Translations under genes and position numbers: made by a program
Assembly: GCF_910594005.1 (NCBI RefSeq)
Contig: NC_057817.1
Location: forward strand, 32,093,001 to 32,157,000
Origin: Cervus elaphus
Lineage: Eukaryota > Chordata > Mammalia > Artiodactyla > Cervidae
DNA: 64,000 bases
Direction of reading: 5' to 3'
Shown here: one piece after another, positions 57,801-64,000 of the stretch
Position numbering within the stretch: the first letter of the stretch is position 1
How the letters are laid out: each line of letters opens with the position of its first letter
The notes under the pieces: generated by a model
The model's database searches: none
Seen by the model: the letters and a program-made list of their open reading frames with translations, nothing else
What the model was told of the DNA's origin: nothing

Positions 57801-60800
57801 GAAAGTGGGAGGAGGAGTCCTGACTGGAGTGAGATTTGAAGAATGGGGTGGGGAGGACTGGGAAGGTAGGTTGGGGCTGCCTGTGGAGACTCGCAGTGAG
57901 AATCAAACCCAAATGCCTCATGTGGGCCTGCAGGGCCCAGCTGCCTCTCCCACCTCATCCTGCCCCCTTCCTCCTCTAAGTCCTCTTCTGCTGAAGGTGA
58001 GGCTCCCTCCCTCCTTGTCTCCTGCCCCTACCTGCCGGCCCCTCCCATCTCCCTGTGAGAGCCCTTCCTCCACTGGCTCCGCTCCAAGGTGTCCTCAAAG
58101 GTTTTCTCAAAGCCTTGTCCCAGTGGAACTGTTTTCTTTGTTTAGTTGTCTCGTTGCTAATTGTCTGCTGGTGTCTCTCCCGGCCCACTAGAATGCTGGC
58201 TCCATCCCTGAGGGGCCTTGAACTCTTGCTGCTGATGTTCAATGAAGGGCAGGCGGCATGCCTTAGGTGCCCGGGTGGCTCTCCCAATCTCCTACCGCAT
58301 CCTTAGCACCTAAGGCATGCCAAGGATGCGGTAGGGCATTGGAAGAGCCACTCTGTCCTCGGGGGGCTCACGGGGAAGTGGGGGACAGAGCTGCAGAGCA
58401 ACCTCATGCTGAATAAGGACAAAGATGGGGTCTCTGGAGGCAGGAAGGAAAGGGCTGAAAAGGAAAGGATCGGGGTCAGGGAGAAGCAACCACTGGAACT
58501 GGGAGGTGCAGAGAGTGAGGGTGGAGGGCACAGAGGCTGCAGGCAGGTGTGGGGAAGGGAGCCCACCTCCTGAGGGAGCCCTGGAGGGGCCAGAGCAGGT
58601 GGGGCCCTGTGGGCCACGGAAAGGGGCCTGGCCTTTGTCCTTTGACCATTGCAAGCCATTGGAGGTGTTTGAGCCCAGGATTGACAAGATGGGATTTGCA
58701 TATTGAATAGTTCAGCTGGGGAGCCTGAGCTTTATCCAACAGACAATGGTGGCCTGGACGCTGTGATAGGAAGGTTAATCTGGCTCTGGTCAGGCAGATG
58801 GGAGTGGGAGGGAGGGAAGCACCCAAGAGGCAAGGCTGGCGGAGAATAGTTGCACTGTTGTAGTAGATAAGGCGTGAGGTGATACAGGTTGGTGGATCTG
58901 GGGATGGCCTGGGCTGCAGAAGGGGGAACACAGAGACCCCGGAACTAGATGATACTCTGTGGGGAAGTGGGGGAGGGGAGCAGGGGGAAGCAGGAGCCTT
59001 GAACCCAGGGGAATGGCCAGAAGAGTAGCCTGGGAGGCAGGATGAGGGGATCCGAGGAGTATTTGGGGTGATGGAGAACAGATATGGAAGATACTGAGAC
59101 CAAAGTCTGCAAGAGAATTCAATGCCCAGTGGTATGGTTTTAAGAGTCTTCCATATGCTGGGGGCGGGGAGAAGGGGGTCATTGGTACACGATGCTGGGA
59201 GGAGCTCTGAGGGGAGTGCAGAGATTTGGAAATCCAGGGAAGAACCATGGACCAAGGTCTAAACCTCATCTGCTGCCTTTAGTGTTGGGAGGAGGAAAAT
59301 AGTACAAACTCTGGAAAGAATAGTTGGTGGGCAGAGGAGCTGTGTGAGGGAGGCCTTTGGGCAGTGGGGGCCCCCCAAGAGCCCATTGTGGTGGGGCCTT
59401 GGAGGAAGGGTTATGGGGCAGCTGACACAGTTGAGTGTTGGTGGACAAGAGCACGGGGGAGGGGGAGCGGGGGGGGGCAGGTTTAGGATTTCAGCTGGGC
59501 CACTTAGCAGCTGTGCTGCTTTGGGTATGTTACTTAACCTCTCTGAGCCCTCACTGATTTTATCTGTAAAATGGGGATAATAATATTTTGTCAAAGGGCT
59601 TTTATGCATATTTAGATACTTAAAATAAGCATGTAGAAAACAGCAAATGGTAGCTGAAGGAGGAAAAGACCAGGATCAACAGCTGCCTTGTGTTTAGATT
59701 AGAGAGGCTCTGGGCCCATTTGGCAGAGGGGGTGACACACATATAGAGGGGCACAGACTCATTCTGAGCTCTGCTATCTCCCTTGGGAGCCTCAGTCCCC
59801 AGGTTCCCAGCGCCTTACCTGTCCCGGGTTTGCGGGACAAGCAGATCCCTTAGGTGGTGTGTGTGCTGTGTGGGACCCATGCTCCGGGTGACAGGCCCCT
59901 CCCCGTCCCTGCAGGCTCTCCTGTGTCCTCTGGTCCTTACTTCCTCTCCTTCTCAGGCCCGGAATGTACCTGTTTGGCTCCCCAGCCAGGACGAGCCTCT
60001 CCCCAGCAGCAACTGTGCCATCAGAGTTGGGGACAAAGGTTGGTGGTCCGAGTCAGCCGGGGCAGAGCTCGAACCCTGCTCTCACCACCCTTGACTTTGG
60101 GGTACCTGGCCCAGGATGGCATGTTGTGCTCCTTGGGGGTCTCTGTTTCAGGCTCCCCCCTTGCTCACCTCAGGGTCTCCCACCTGCCTGCCCAGGCTTC
60201 TCCTTAGTACCGTTACCCACCTCCTTGGGACCCTCCCTTGCTGCAGTCACTGCCTTCTCCCTGCTGAGGTGGGGAGACCAGGCGGCTCCCTCCCACAATT
60301 CAGTCCCATCTTCCTCTCCAGTCCCCTATGACATCTGCCGGCCAGACCACTCTGTGCTAACCCTGCAGCTGCCTGTGACGGCCTCAGTGAGAGAGGTGAT
60401 GGCAGCGTTGGCCCAGGAGGACAGCTGGACGAAGGGGCAGGTGCTGGTGAAGGTCAACTCGGCAGGTGGTGAGTTGTGTCTCTGGGTAGGGTGGCCCCGA
60501 GGGAGGGGGCCCCCTCAGAGCTATGCCCACCCCCTGAATTAAGATCATCACCATCTTTGTCAATGTTAATGGTAGTTAGCAGTTACGGGAGGCTTACTGC
60601 ATCTCTTCAATGTGCTTTGCATGTCGTGCTGAAGAGCATGAACTCTGAAGCCTGCTGCCAGTATTTGAGCCCAGCCCTCTGGCTCCCTTCTCTCTGTCCC
60701 CCAGCAGGATGCTTAATCTCTCTGTGCTCCATTTCATCATCTATAAAATGGGGATGAAAAAGTGCCTGCTTGTGAGGGTTAAATGAGCTAATCTATAAAA

Positions 60801-63800
60801 GTGTTTAGAATGATGTTTGACAGCTCTACATAGATATTAGCTACTATTTCATTATTATCATTTGTTGTTTAGTTGCTAAGTCATGTATGACTCTCTGCGA
60901 CCCCATGGACTGTAGCCCGCCAGGCTCCTCTGTCTGTGGGATTTACCAGGCAAGAATACTGGAATGGGTTACTATTTCCTGCTCCAGGCGATGGGCACAG
61001 ACCCAGGGATCGAACCTGCGTCTCCTGCTCGGCAGGTGGATTCTTTACCACTGAGCCACCAGGGATGCCTGACATTATTATCATGCTTACATATTTATTT
61101 AATCCTAATAGCCATCTTATGAGATGGGTACTTTTATCCTATTTTCAGACAAGGACACTGAAGCTCAAATGGATTCAGTGATTTTTCCCAGGCTCACCCG
61201 TTGAGTACATAGACAGACTTTGAATTTAGGTAGTTGCTCATTTAGTCCATCAACATCTTAGAGGGTCATCTATGGGCCAGCAGCACGTTAGGAGGCAGAG
61301 GTACCATGGCAGGTAAGATGAGCAGCTTGATGGTTAAGAGCCTGAACTGTGGACTCCCAGACCTGAGTTGTAATCCCAGACCCACTGCTTATTGTCTATA
61401 TGATCCTGCCCAAGTTGTTTGACCTCTGTGAGCTTCCATTTCCTTGTCTGTTGAATGAGCGCTGTAACGATCTATCACCTAGGACTGCTGTGGCTATTAA
61501 ATGAGCCACTGTGTTTGAAGCTCTTCACATGGGACCTGGCATAAAGTTGGTGCTCAGAGTATGGCAGCATGAGTATTATTAAGACCTGCCTTTAGAGAAC
61601 TTGGGACATTAAAAACCACTGTTTTCCATGAAAGACACAGCATGGGTATGACGGCTGGAGCCCAGGGTAAGCAGATGGTCATGCAGAGAATAATGGCAAG
61701 GAGTGGCAGGGAGACCAGCAAACCTCCTTCCTTCAGGAAGGCAAGATGATGAGGGCACCTGTGCCTGTGTGCTTCTCTGGGAAGCACTGCCCTCTGGTGG
61801 CCACTTGGCAAGTTGCAGTTGTCCAAAGCCAGTGTTAATGGAGACCCTACATGCCATGCTCTGTTTAGAGCACTGATTGCTTTGATGGACACCTATGCCA
61901 GGGCTTCCCTGGTGGTTCAGATGGTAAAGCGTCAGCCTGCAATGCGGGAGACCTGGGTTTGATCCCTGGGTTGGGAAGATCTCCTGGAGAAGGAAATGGC
62001 AACCCACTCCAGTACTCTTGCCTGGAAAATTCCATGGATGGAGGAGCCTGGTAGGCTACAGTCCACGGGGTCGCAAAGAGTCGGACATGACTGAGCGACT
62101 TCACTCACTATGTCAGTAGTCAGTATTTTATTACAAACTCCCTTGTTTGTGTATATTTCCTGGCAAGTCACATACACACACTCCTACACTACTGCTACGT
62201 GATCATAGAGCAACACACAGACCAAATGCAAAACAGGTAACGGAAATCAATGTAAGTGCTAATATTTTTTTCCTGGATGCATGGATGGTCTTGTGTACCT
62301 TACTTTGGAGGCTACTGGTCTAGGGACTGAGGACTCAAACATGAATGAAAACACAGTCCCAGCCCACAAGAGCTGATGAATATCCACACACACACACACA
62401 AAAAGAAAATCCACACAAAGATTTCTGTAAGGCATTTCCCAATTTTCAAAGGGCTTGTATATGTATCATATCCTTGTAGCTGCTATTTATATCAATGACT
62501 TCATTTGACTTATGAGTAGTCACGGGAAATCTTGGTGTCTGCTTTTGACAAAGGAGGAAGCTGGGGCTCAGGGAGGCTCCAGCATTGCCCAGTGTCAGCC
62601 TGTCTCACTAAGACTCCTCTCTCATTGTCCTCAGGCCCTGCTGCCCCTGTGCATGTGTGGGCATGCGCACCTGTGCATTTAGAACACCTGCCAAGGACTC
62701 CAGGGCCGCTATTGGGAGATCTCTTCCAGCCTCCACCCCGCCTCTGGTTGCTCCCTGGCCTCCCTCTCTGTCCCCACCCAGCACAGCCTCTGCTCTCTTT
62801 GCAGATGCCATTGGCCTGCAGCCAGATGCCCGCGGTGTGGCCACATCCCTGGGGCTTAACGAGCGGCTCTTTGTTGTCAATCCACAGGAAGTGCACGAGC
62901 TGGTAGGGCCAGGCAGGGCGCCAGGGCCCCGGGAAGGGCTGTTTTGGGAGTGGTGCGGGTGGGTGCTAGGACAGGGCCACATAGAAAGGAGAGCAGGGCC
63001 TGGCTCTGGCTGCTCCTAAGGAGGAAGAGAGAAGAGTGGGCCTCAGCCGATGGAGGAAGTCTCAAGGGGAGAACTGTTGGGAGCTCTCAACTGGGAGAGG
63101 GGCCCCAGCACTGGGGAGCTGTCAGGGCATGCCTCCTTGGGGAGCCCCTCCACTCCTGCAGCACCCCTGCCCTCCTGACATTCCTCCAGCCCTGGGCACA
63201 GACTTCTGGCCCCAGACTCTCTCCCCGCACCATGCCCCCTGGACTCCCCAGGAACCTCTCTGAGCACTCTTCCACCTGCAGACCCCACACCCTGAGCAGC
63301 TGGGGCCCAGTGTGGGCTCTGCCGAGGGGCTGGACCTGGTGAGCACCAAGGAGCTGGCGGGCCAGCTCACAGACCACGACTGGAGCCTCTTCAATAGCAT
63401 CCACCAGGTGCTGGGGCAGAGTGGAGGGGAGGAGAGCGGGCGATGGGGACACCCCGCCCCACGCCCTGACCTCGTGTGCTGGACGCCCCGCCCCATGCCC
63501 TGACCTCGTGTGCTGCCCCCCTGCCCAGGTGGAGCTGATCCATTATGTGCTGGGCCCCCAGCACCTGCGGGACGTCACCACCGCCAACCTGGAGCGCTTC
63601 ATGCGCCGCTTCAACGAGCTGCAGTACTGGGTGGCCACGGAGCTGTGTCTCTGCTCCGTGCCTGGCCTCCGGGCCCAGCTGCTCAGGAAGTTCATCAAAC
63701 TGGCGGCCCAGTGAGTGCCTGTGGGCTGGGCGGGCTGGGTGGCCGAGTCCCACGGTGCCTTTACCTAACCACCCGATCTGTGATCAGGGTGTGGCCAAGT

Positions 63801-64000
63801 CGCCCACCCTCATGCCTGCCTGGGGCCCGCGGGGCCCCTGCTTCCCCATACCATACAGGCCCAGGCCCTGCAAGGGCAGCGCTGGCCTGGCTGGGTCTTG
63901 TGCTGTGGCCTGGGGGGTGGTGTGGGTCTGGGGCTCTGTGTGTGGCTGCCTCCCCTGAGGGTCTCTGGGTCTTCTGCTCACAGCCTCAAGGAGCAAAAGA
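45842..64000 (+). CDS. RAPGEF3: RAPGEF3 (EPAC1), cAMP-regulated Rap guanine exchange factor (3' end off window)
   Basis: EPAC1 binds cAMP, opens, and loads Rap1/Rap2 with GTP at membranes, affecting adhesion, barrier function and secretion. Twenty-two exons placed here give 2,248 nt (749 codons) with all phases consistent; the full family protein is about 923 residues. Order seen: a 42-residue N-terminal extension, DEP domain (about 105-190), cyclic-nucleotide-binding domain (about 245-350), REM domain (about 380-520), Ras-association-like region (about 545-640) and the start of the CDC25 domain (from about 655). The phosphate-binding cassette reads FGQLALVNDAPRAAT, with Gln where PKA regulatory subunits have Glu, as is typical of EPAC; its Arg is residue 321 (279 in the short numbering). 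A second start, M43 at 46434, has a strong context and fits the 881-residue isoform. Confidence 0.97.
46314..46526 (+). CDS. RAPGEF3: RAPGEF3 exon 2 (residues 3-73), second start M43
   Basis: Acceptor atcacag and donor gtgagt. Encodes VGWPGESRWQVGLAVEGNSI, then LPDVVPEGTLLNMVLRRMYR and LLLEHQRPSCIQGLRW. ATG 46434-46436 (context aacATGg) can start the short isoform. The exon is symmetric (213 nt). Confidence 0.97.
48745..48960 (-). repeat. MIR/L2-like remnant
   Basis: 'taatctcacagaagccctga', 'ttatagatgcaaaagcagaa' and 'agagaggctaagtgacagtc' are the reversed MIR pattern. Confidence 0.7.
49430..49700 (-). repeat. MIR/L2-like remnant
   Basis: 'aactcatttgatcctcaaaa', 'tatagacgaggaagctgaag' and 'tttgaacccaggcacctgac' follow the reversed MIR/L2 pattern. 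Confidence 0.7.
49930..50170 (+). repeat. Two partial MIR remnants
   Basis: 'gctttggaatcagatgggca', 'cagcttgaaaagggcaggtt', then a second 'tgtgtgactctgggcaagtt' and 'acttcatctctctgggctcc'. Confidence 0.65.
51400..51620 (-). repeat. MIR/L2-like remnant
   Basis: 'gtgctttaaacatttgatct', 'actcaggtaatcc', 'ttatagatttataggcaggg' and 'attggaacccaggagtcg'. Confidence 0.65.
52097..52150 (+). CDS. RAPGEF3: RAPGEF3 exon 3 (residues 74-91)
   Basis: Acceptor ccttcag and donor gtatga. Encodes TPLTSSEESLDFSVSLEQ, a 54-nt symmetric exon. Confidence 0.95.
52238..52344 (+). CDS. RAPGEF3: RAPGEF3 exon 4 (residues 92-127), DEP start
   Basis: Acceptor cctccag and donor gtgagt. Encodes ASTERVLRAGKQLHRHLLAN, then CPNLIRDRKYHLRLH, entering the DEP domain that anchors EPAC1 to membranes. 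Confidence 0.96.
52544..52665 (+). CDS. RAPGEF3: RAPGEF3 exon 5 (residues 127-168), DEP core
   Basis: Acceptor tcccag and donor gtgagc. Encodes QCCSGRELVDGILALGLGVH, then SRSQAVGICQVLLDEGALCH, the DEP core. Confidence 0.97.
52809..52977 (+). CDS. RAPGEF3: RAPGEF3 exon 6 (residues 168-224)
   Basis: Acceptor cccacag and donor gtaagt. Encodes KHDWAFQDRDTQFYRFPGPE, then LALLSQRGPDALLTVALRK, the end of DEP and the linker. Confidence 0.97.
53230..53410 (+). repeat. MIR SINE remnant
   Basis: 'ggtctgggttcaaattccaa', 'ttgttgtgagggtgggatga' and 'gtgcttggcccagtgtctgg' follow MIR, in RAPGEF3 intron 6. Confidence 0.75.
53527..53611 (+). CDS. RAPGEF3: RAPGEF3 exon 7 (residues 224-252)
   Basis: Acceptor cccgcag and donor gtcagc (weak). 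Encodes PGQRTDEELDLIFEELLHIK, then AVAHLSNS, the first helices of the cAMP-binding domain. Confidence 0.96.
53941..54001 (+). CDS. RAPGEF3: RAPGEF3 exon 8 (residues 253-273)
   Basis: Acceptor cccacag and donor gtaagt. Encodes VKRELAAVLLFEPHSKAGTV, part of the cyclic-nucleotide-binding beta barrel. Confidence 0.96.
54088..54164 (+). CDS. RAPGEF3: RAPGEF3 exon 9 (residues 273-298)
   Basis: Acceptor tctctcag and donor gtgagt. Encodes FSQGDKGTSWYIIWKGSVNV, then VTHGK, beta strands of the cAMP site. Confidence 0.97.
54345..54491 (+). CDS. RAPGEF3: RAPGEF3 exon 10 (residues 299-347), phosphate-binding cassette
   Basis: Acceptor ggctgcag and a weak donor gtgctg. Encodes GLVTTLHEGDDFGQLALVND, then APRAATIILGEDNCHFLRVD. 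R321 holds the cyclic phosphate. Gln312 stands at the PKA Glu position, the basis of EPAC-selective cAMP analogues. Confidence 0.97.
55023..55135 (+). CDS. RAPGEF3: RAPGEF3 exon 11 (residues 348-385), hinge
   Basis: Acceptor tctccag and donor gtaaca. Encodes DVEAKTMRLEEHGKVVLVLE, then PSRPPTPGRN. This is the hinge and lid between the cAMP domain and the REM domain. Confidence 0.96.
55423..55511 (+). CDS. RAPGEF3: RAPGEF3 exon 12 (residues 385-415), REM start
   Basis: Acceptor ctgccag and donor gtaggg. Encodes YTVMSGTPEKILELLLEAMR, then PDSSAHDPT. The TPEKILELLLEAM segment opens the Ras-exchanger motif domain. Confidence 0.96.
55815..55893 (+). CDS. RAPGEF3: RAPGEF3 exon 13 (residues 415-441), before AT-AC intron
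   Basis: Acceptor ctcacag. Encodes ETFLSDFLLTHSVFMPTAQL, then CAALLH. The exon ends CA just before atatcctt, the U12-type donor. No GT donor gives the right protein. Confidence 0.95.
55894..56083 (+). other. RAPGEF3: U12-type AT-AC intron of RAPGEF3
   Basis: A 190-nt intron that starts ATATCCTT, the near-invariant U12 5' splice site, and ends AC. The branch-type motif TTCCCTTGAC has its adenosine at 56072, 11 nt from the intron end. Joining the flanks at these points restores LLHHFHAEPAGG, matching EPAC1; a GT-AG reading does not. Confidence 0.9.
56084..56234 (+). CDS. RAPGEF3: RAPGEF3 exon 14 (residues 441-491), REM
   Basis: Opens after the AC of the U12 intron. Encodes FHAEPAGGSEQERSSYICNK, then LRLVSQWVTLYGPMLRTDPV. 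The donor is gtacct. The last codon is Lys where I recall Gln in human. Confidence 0.95.
56316..56398 (+). CDS. RAPGEF3: RAPGEF3 exon 15 (residues 492-519)
   Basis: Acceptor ccccccag and donor gtgatg. Encodes KLSDLVSRDARLSNLLREQW, then PERRRHH, the end of REM. Confidence 0.96.
57162..57201 (+). CDS. RAPGEF3: RAPGEF3 exon 16, 40-nt micro-exon (residues 519-532)
   Basis: Acceptor ctccacag and donor gtgtcc. Encodes LENGCGNTSPQMK. It is short, but phase and family sequence require it. Confidence 0.94.
57446..57671 (-). repeat. Bov-tA SINE
   Basis: Reverse: 'agttgctttagtcatgtcca', 'ccatgggattctccaggcaa', B-box complement gggattgaacc, end ccctgggaagccc. It lies in RAPGEF3 intron 16. Confidence 0.92.
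58255..58351. repeat. Interlocked inverted repeats (A-B-A'-B')
   Basis: A (58255-58270) and A' (58306-58321) are perfect 16-bp inverted copies. B (58275-58304) and B' (58322-58351) are 30-bp inverted copies with three mismatches. The order A, B, A', B' means both pairs cannot form simple nested hairpins. It is intronic to RAPGEF3. Confidence 0.9.
59495..59660 (+). repeat. MIR SINE remnant
   Basis: 'gctgtgctgctttgggtatg', 'acttaacctctctgagccct' and 'ttatctgtaaaatggggata' follow MIR, about 300 bp before RAPGEF3 exon 17. Confidence 0.75.
59957..60038 (+). CDS. RAPGEF3: RAPGEF3 exon 17 (residues 533-560)
   Basis: Acceptor ttctcag and donor gttggt (weak). Encodes ARNVPVWLPSQDEPLPSSNC, then AIRVGDK, leading into the Ras-association-like domain. 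Confidence 0.95.
60322..60468 (+). CDS. RAPGEF3: RAPGEF3 exon 18 (residues 560-609), RA-like domain
   Basis: Acceptor ctctccag and donor gtgagt. Encodes PYDICRPDHSVLTLQLPVTA, then SVREVMAALAQEDSWTKGQV, a ubiquitin-like fold strand pattern. Confidence 0.97.
60560..60860 (+). repeat. MIR SINE remnant
   Basis: 'gaactctgaagcctgctgcc', 'ttaatctctctgtgctccat' and 'atctataaaatggggatgaa', then 'gggttaaatgagctaatc'. Confidence 0.75.
60862..61070 (-). repeat. Bov-tA SINE
   Basis: Reverse: 'gtttagttgctaagtcatgt', 'ccatggactgtagcccgcca', gggatcgaacc, end gccaccagggatgcc. Confidence 0.92.
61080..61240 (-). repeat. MIR/L2-like remnant
   Basis: 'taatcctaatagccatctta', 'atcctattttcagacaagga' and 'gacactgaagctcaaatgg' follow the reversed MIR pattern. 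Confidence 0.65.
61320..61565 (+). repeat. MIR SINE remnant
   Basis: 'atggttaagagcctgaactg', 'cccaagttgtttgacctctg', 'cctggcataaagttggtgct'; close to full MIR length. Confidence 0.8.
61901..62108 (+). repeat. Bov-tA SINE
   Basis: Forward: 'gggcttccctggtggttcag', B box ggtttgatccc, 'gaaatggcaacccactccag', 'gtcggacatgactgagcgac'. It lies in RAPGEF3 intron 18. Confidence 0.93.
62805..62902 (+). CDS. RAPGEF3: RAPGEF3 exon 19 (residues 609-641)
   Basis: Acceptor tttgcag and donor gtaggg. Encodes AIGLQPDARGVATSLGLNER, then LFVVNPQEVHEL, the end of the RA-like domain. Confidence 0.97.
63282..63407 (+). CDS. RAPGEF3: RAPGEF3 exon 20 (residues 642-683), CDC25 start
   Basis: Acceptor cctgcag and donor gtgctg. 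Encodes TPHPEQLGPSVGSAEGLDLV, then STKELAGQLTDHDWSLFNSI. The phrase AxQLTxxDWxLF marks the start of the CDC25 exchange domain. Confidence 0.97.
63452..63515. repeat. 34-bp tandem duplication next to exon 21 acceptor
   Basis: The unit starting ccccgccccacgccctgacc occurs at 63452 and again at 63486 with one mismatch in its first 30 bases. It fills half of the 121-nt intron 20 and ends 13 nt before the acceptor. Confidence 0.85.
63529..63710 (+). CDS. RAPGEF3: RAPGEF3 exon 21 (residues 684-744), CDC25 domain
   Basis: Acceptor ctgcccag and donor gtgagt. Encodes VELIHYVLGPQHLRDVTTAN, then LERFMRRFNELQYWVATELC, conserved CDC25 helices that precede the catalytic hairpin. Confidence 0.97.
63984..64000 (+). 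CDS. RAPGEF3: RAPGEF3 exon 22, first 17 nt (cut by window edge)
   Basis: Acceptor gctcacag. It opens with C completing a His codon, then LKEQK, as in EPAC1 (HLKEQKN). The remaining CDC25 domain, about 170 residues, lies beyond the window. Confidence 0.9.

Overview
This is a gene-dense window from a ruminant (bovid-type) nuclear genome. It carries many Bov-tA/Bov-A2 SINEs, cetartiodactyl tRNA-Glu (CHR-type) SINEs and fragments of the RTE LINE BovB; Bov-tA, Bov-A2 and this density of BovB are expected only in ruminants. I cannot tell cattle, sheep, goat or a relative apart from the sequence alone. The gene order corresponds to the mammalian HDAC7 - SLC48A1 - RAPGEF3 neighbourhood (human 12q13.11).

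Layout. (1) Positions 1 to about 21,790, + strand: HDAC7, a class IIa histone deacetylase. Its first exon(s) lie left of the window. Twenty-five coding exons can be placed (one alternative 5' exon at 1565 plus 24 exons from the ATG at 4905 to the stop at 20633). They join without a frame error into a 947-residue protein, or 986 residues with the upstream in-frame exons. (2) About 21,750-30,700, - strand: SLC48A1 (HRG1), a four-helix haem transporter. Three coding exons give a 146-residue protein, with a long 3'UTR and a CpG-island promoter. HDAC7 and SLC48A1 converge tail to tail, and their AATAAA signals are only a few bases apart. (3) 30,850-44,600: intergenic DNA made mostly of repeats, with no gene that I can support. 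(4) 44,600 to beyond the right edge, + strand: RAPGEF3 (EPAC1), the cAMP-activated Rap GEF. A CpG island and 22 coding exons cover about 749 codons: N-terminus, DEP, cAMP-binding, REM and Ras-association domains and the start of the CDC25 catalytic domain. One intron is a U12-type AT-AC intron.

The three genes do not form one pathway. HDAC7 is a signal-responsive nuclear corepressor, SLC48A1 moves haem out of endolysosomes, and EPAC1 links cAMP to Rap1/Rap2. I see no sign of a wholly new system. The points most worth a second look are the AT-AC intron, the interlocked poly(A) signals, an unusual A-B-A'-B' inverted-repeat cluster in a RAPGEF3 intron, two MARE-type sites near SLC48A1, and a possible poison exon in HDAC7. 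Exon borders were assigned by eye from splice consensus, unbroken reading phase and remembered mammalian protein sequences; no search was run.
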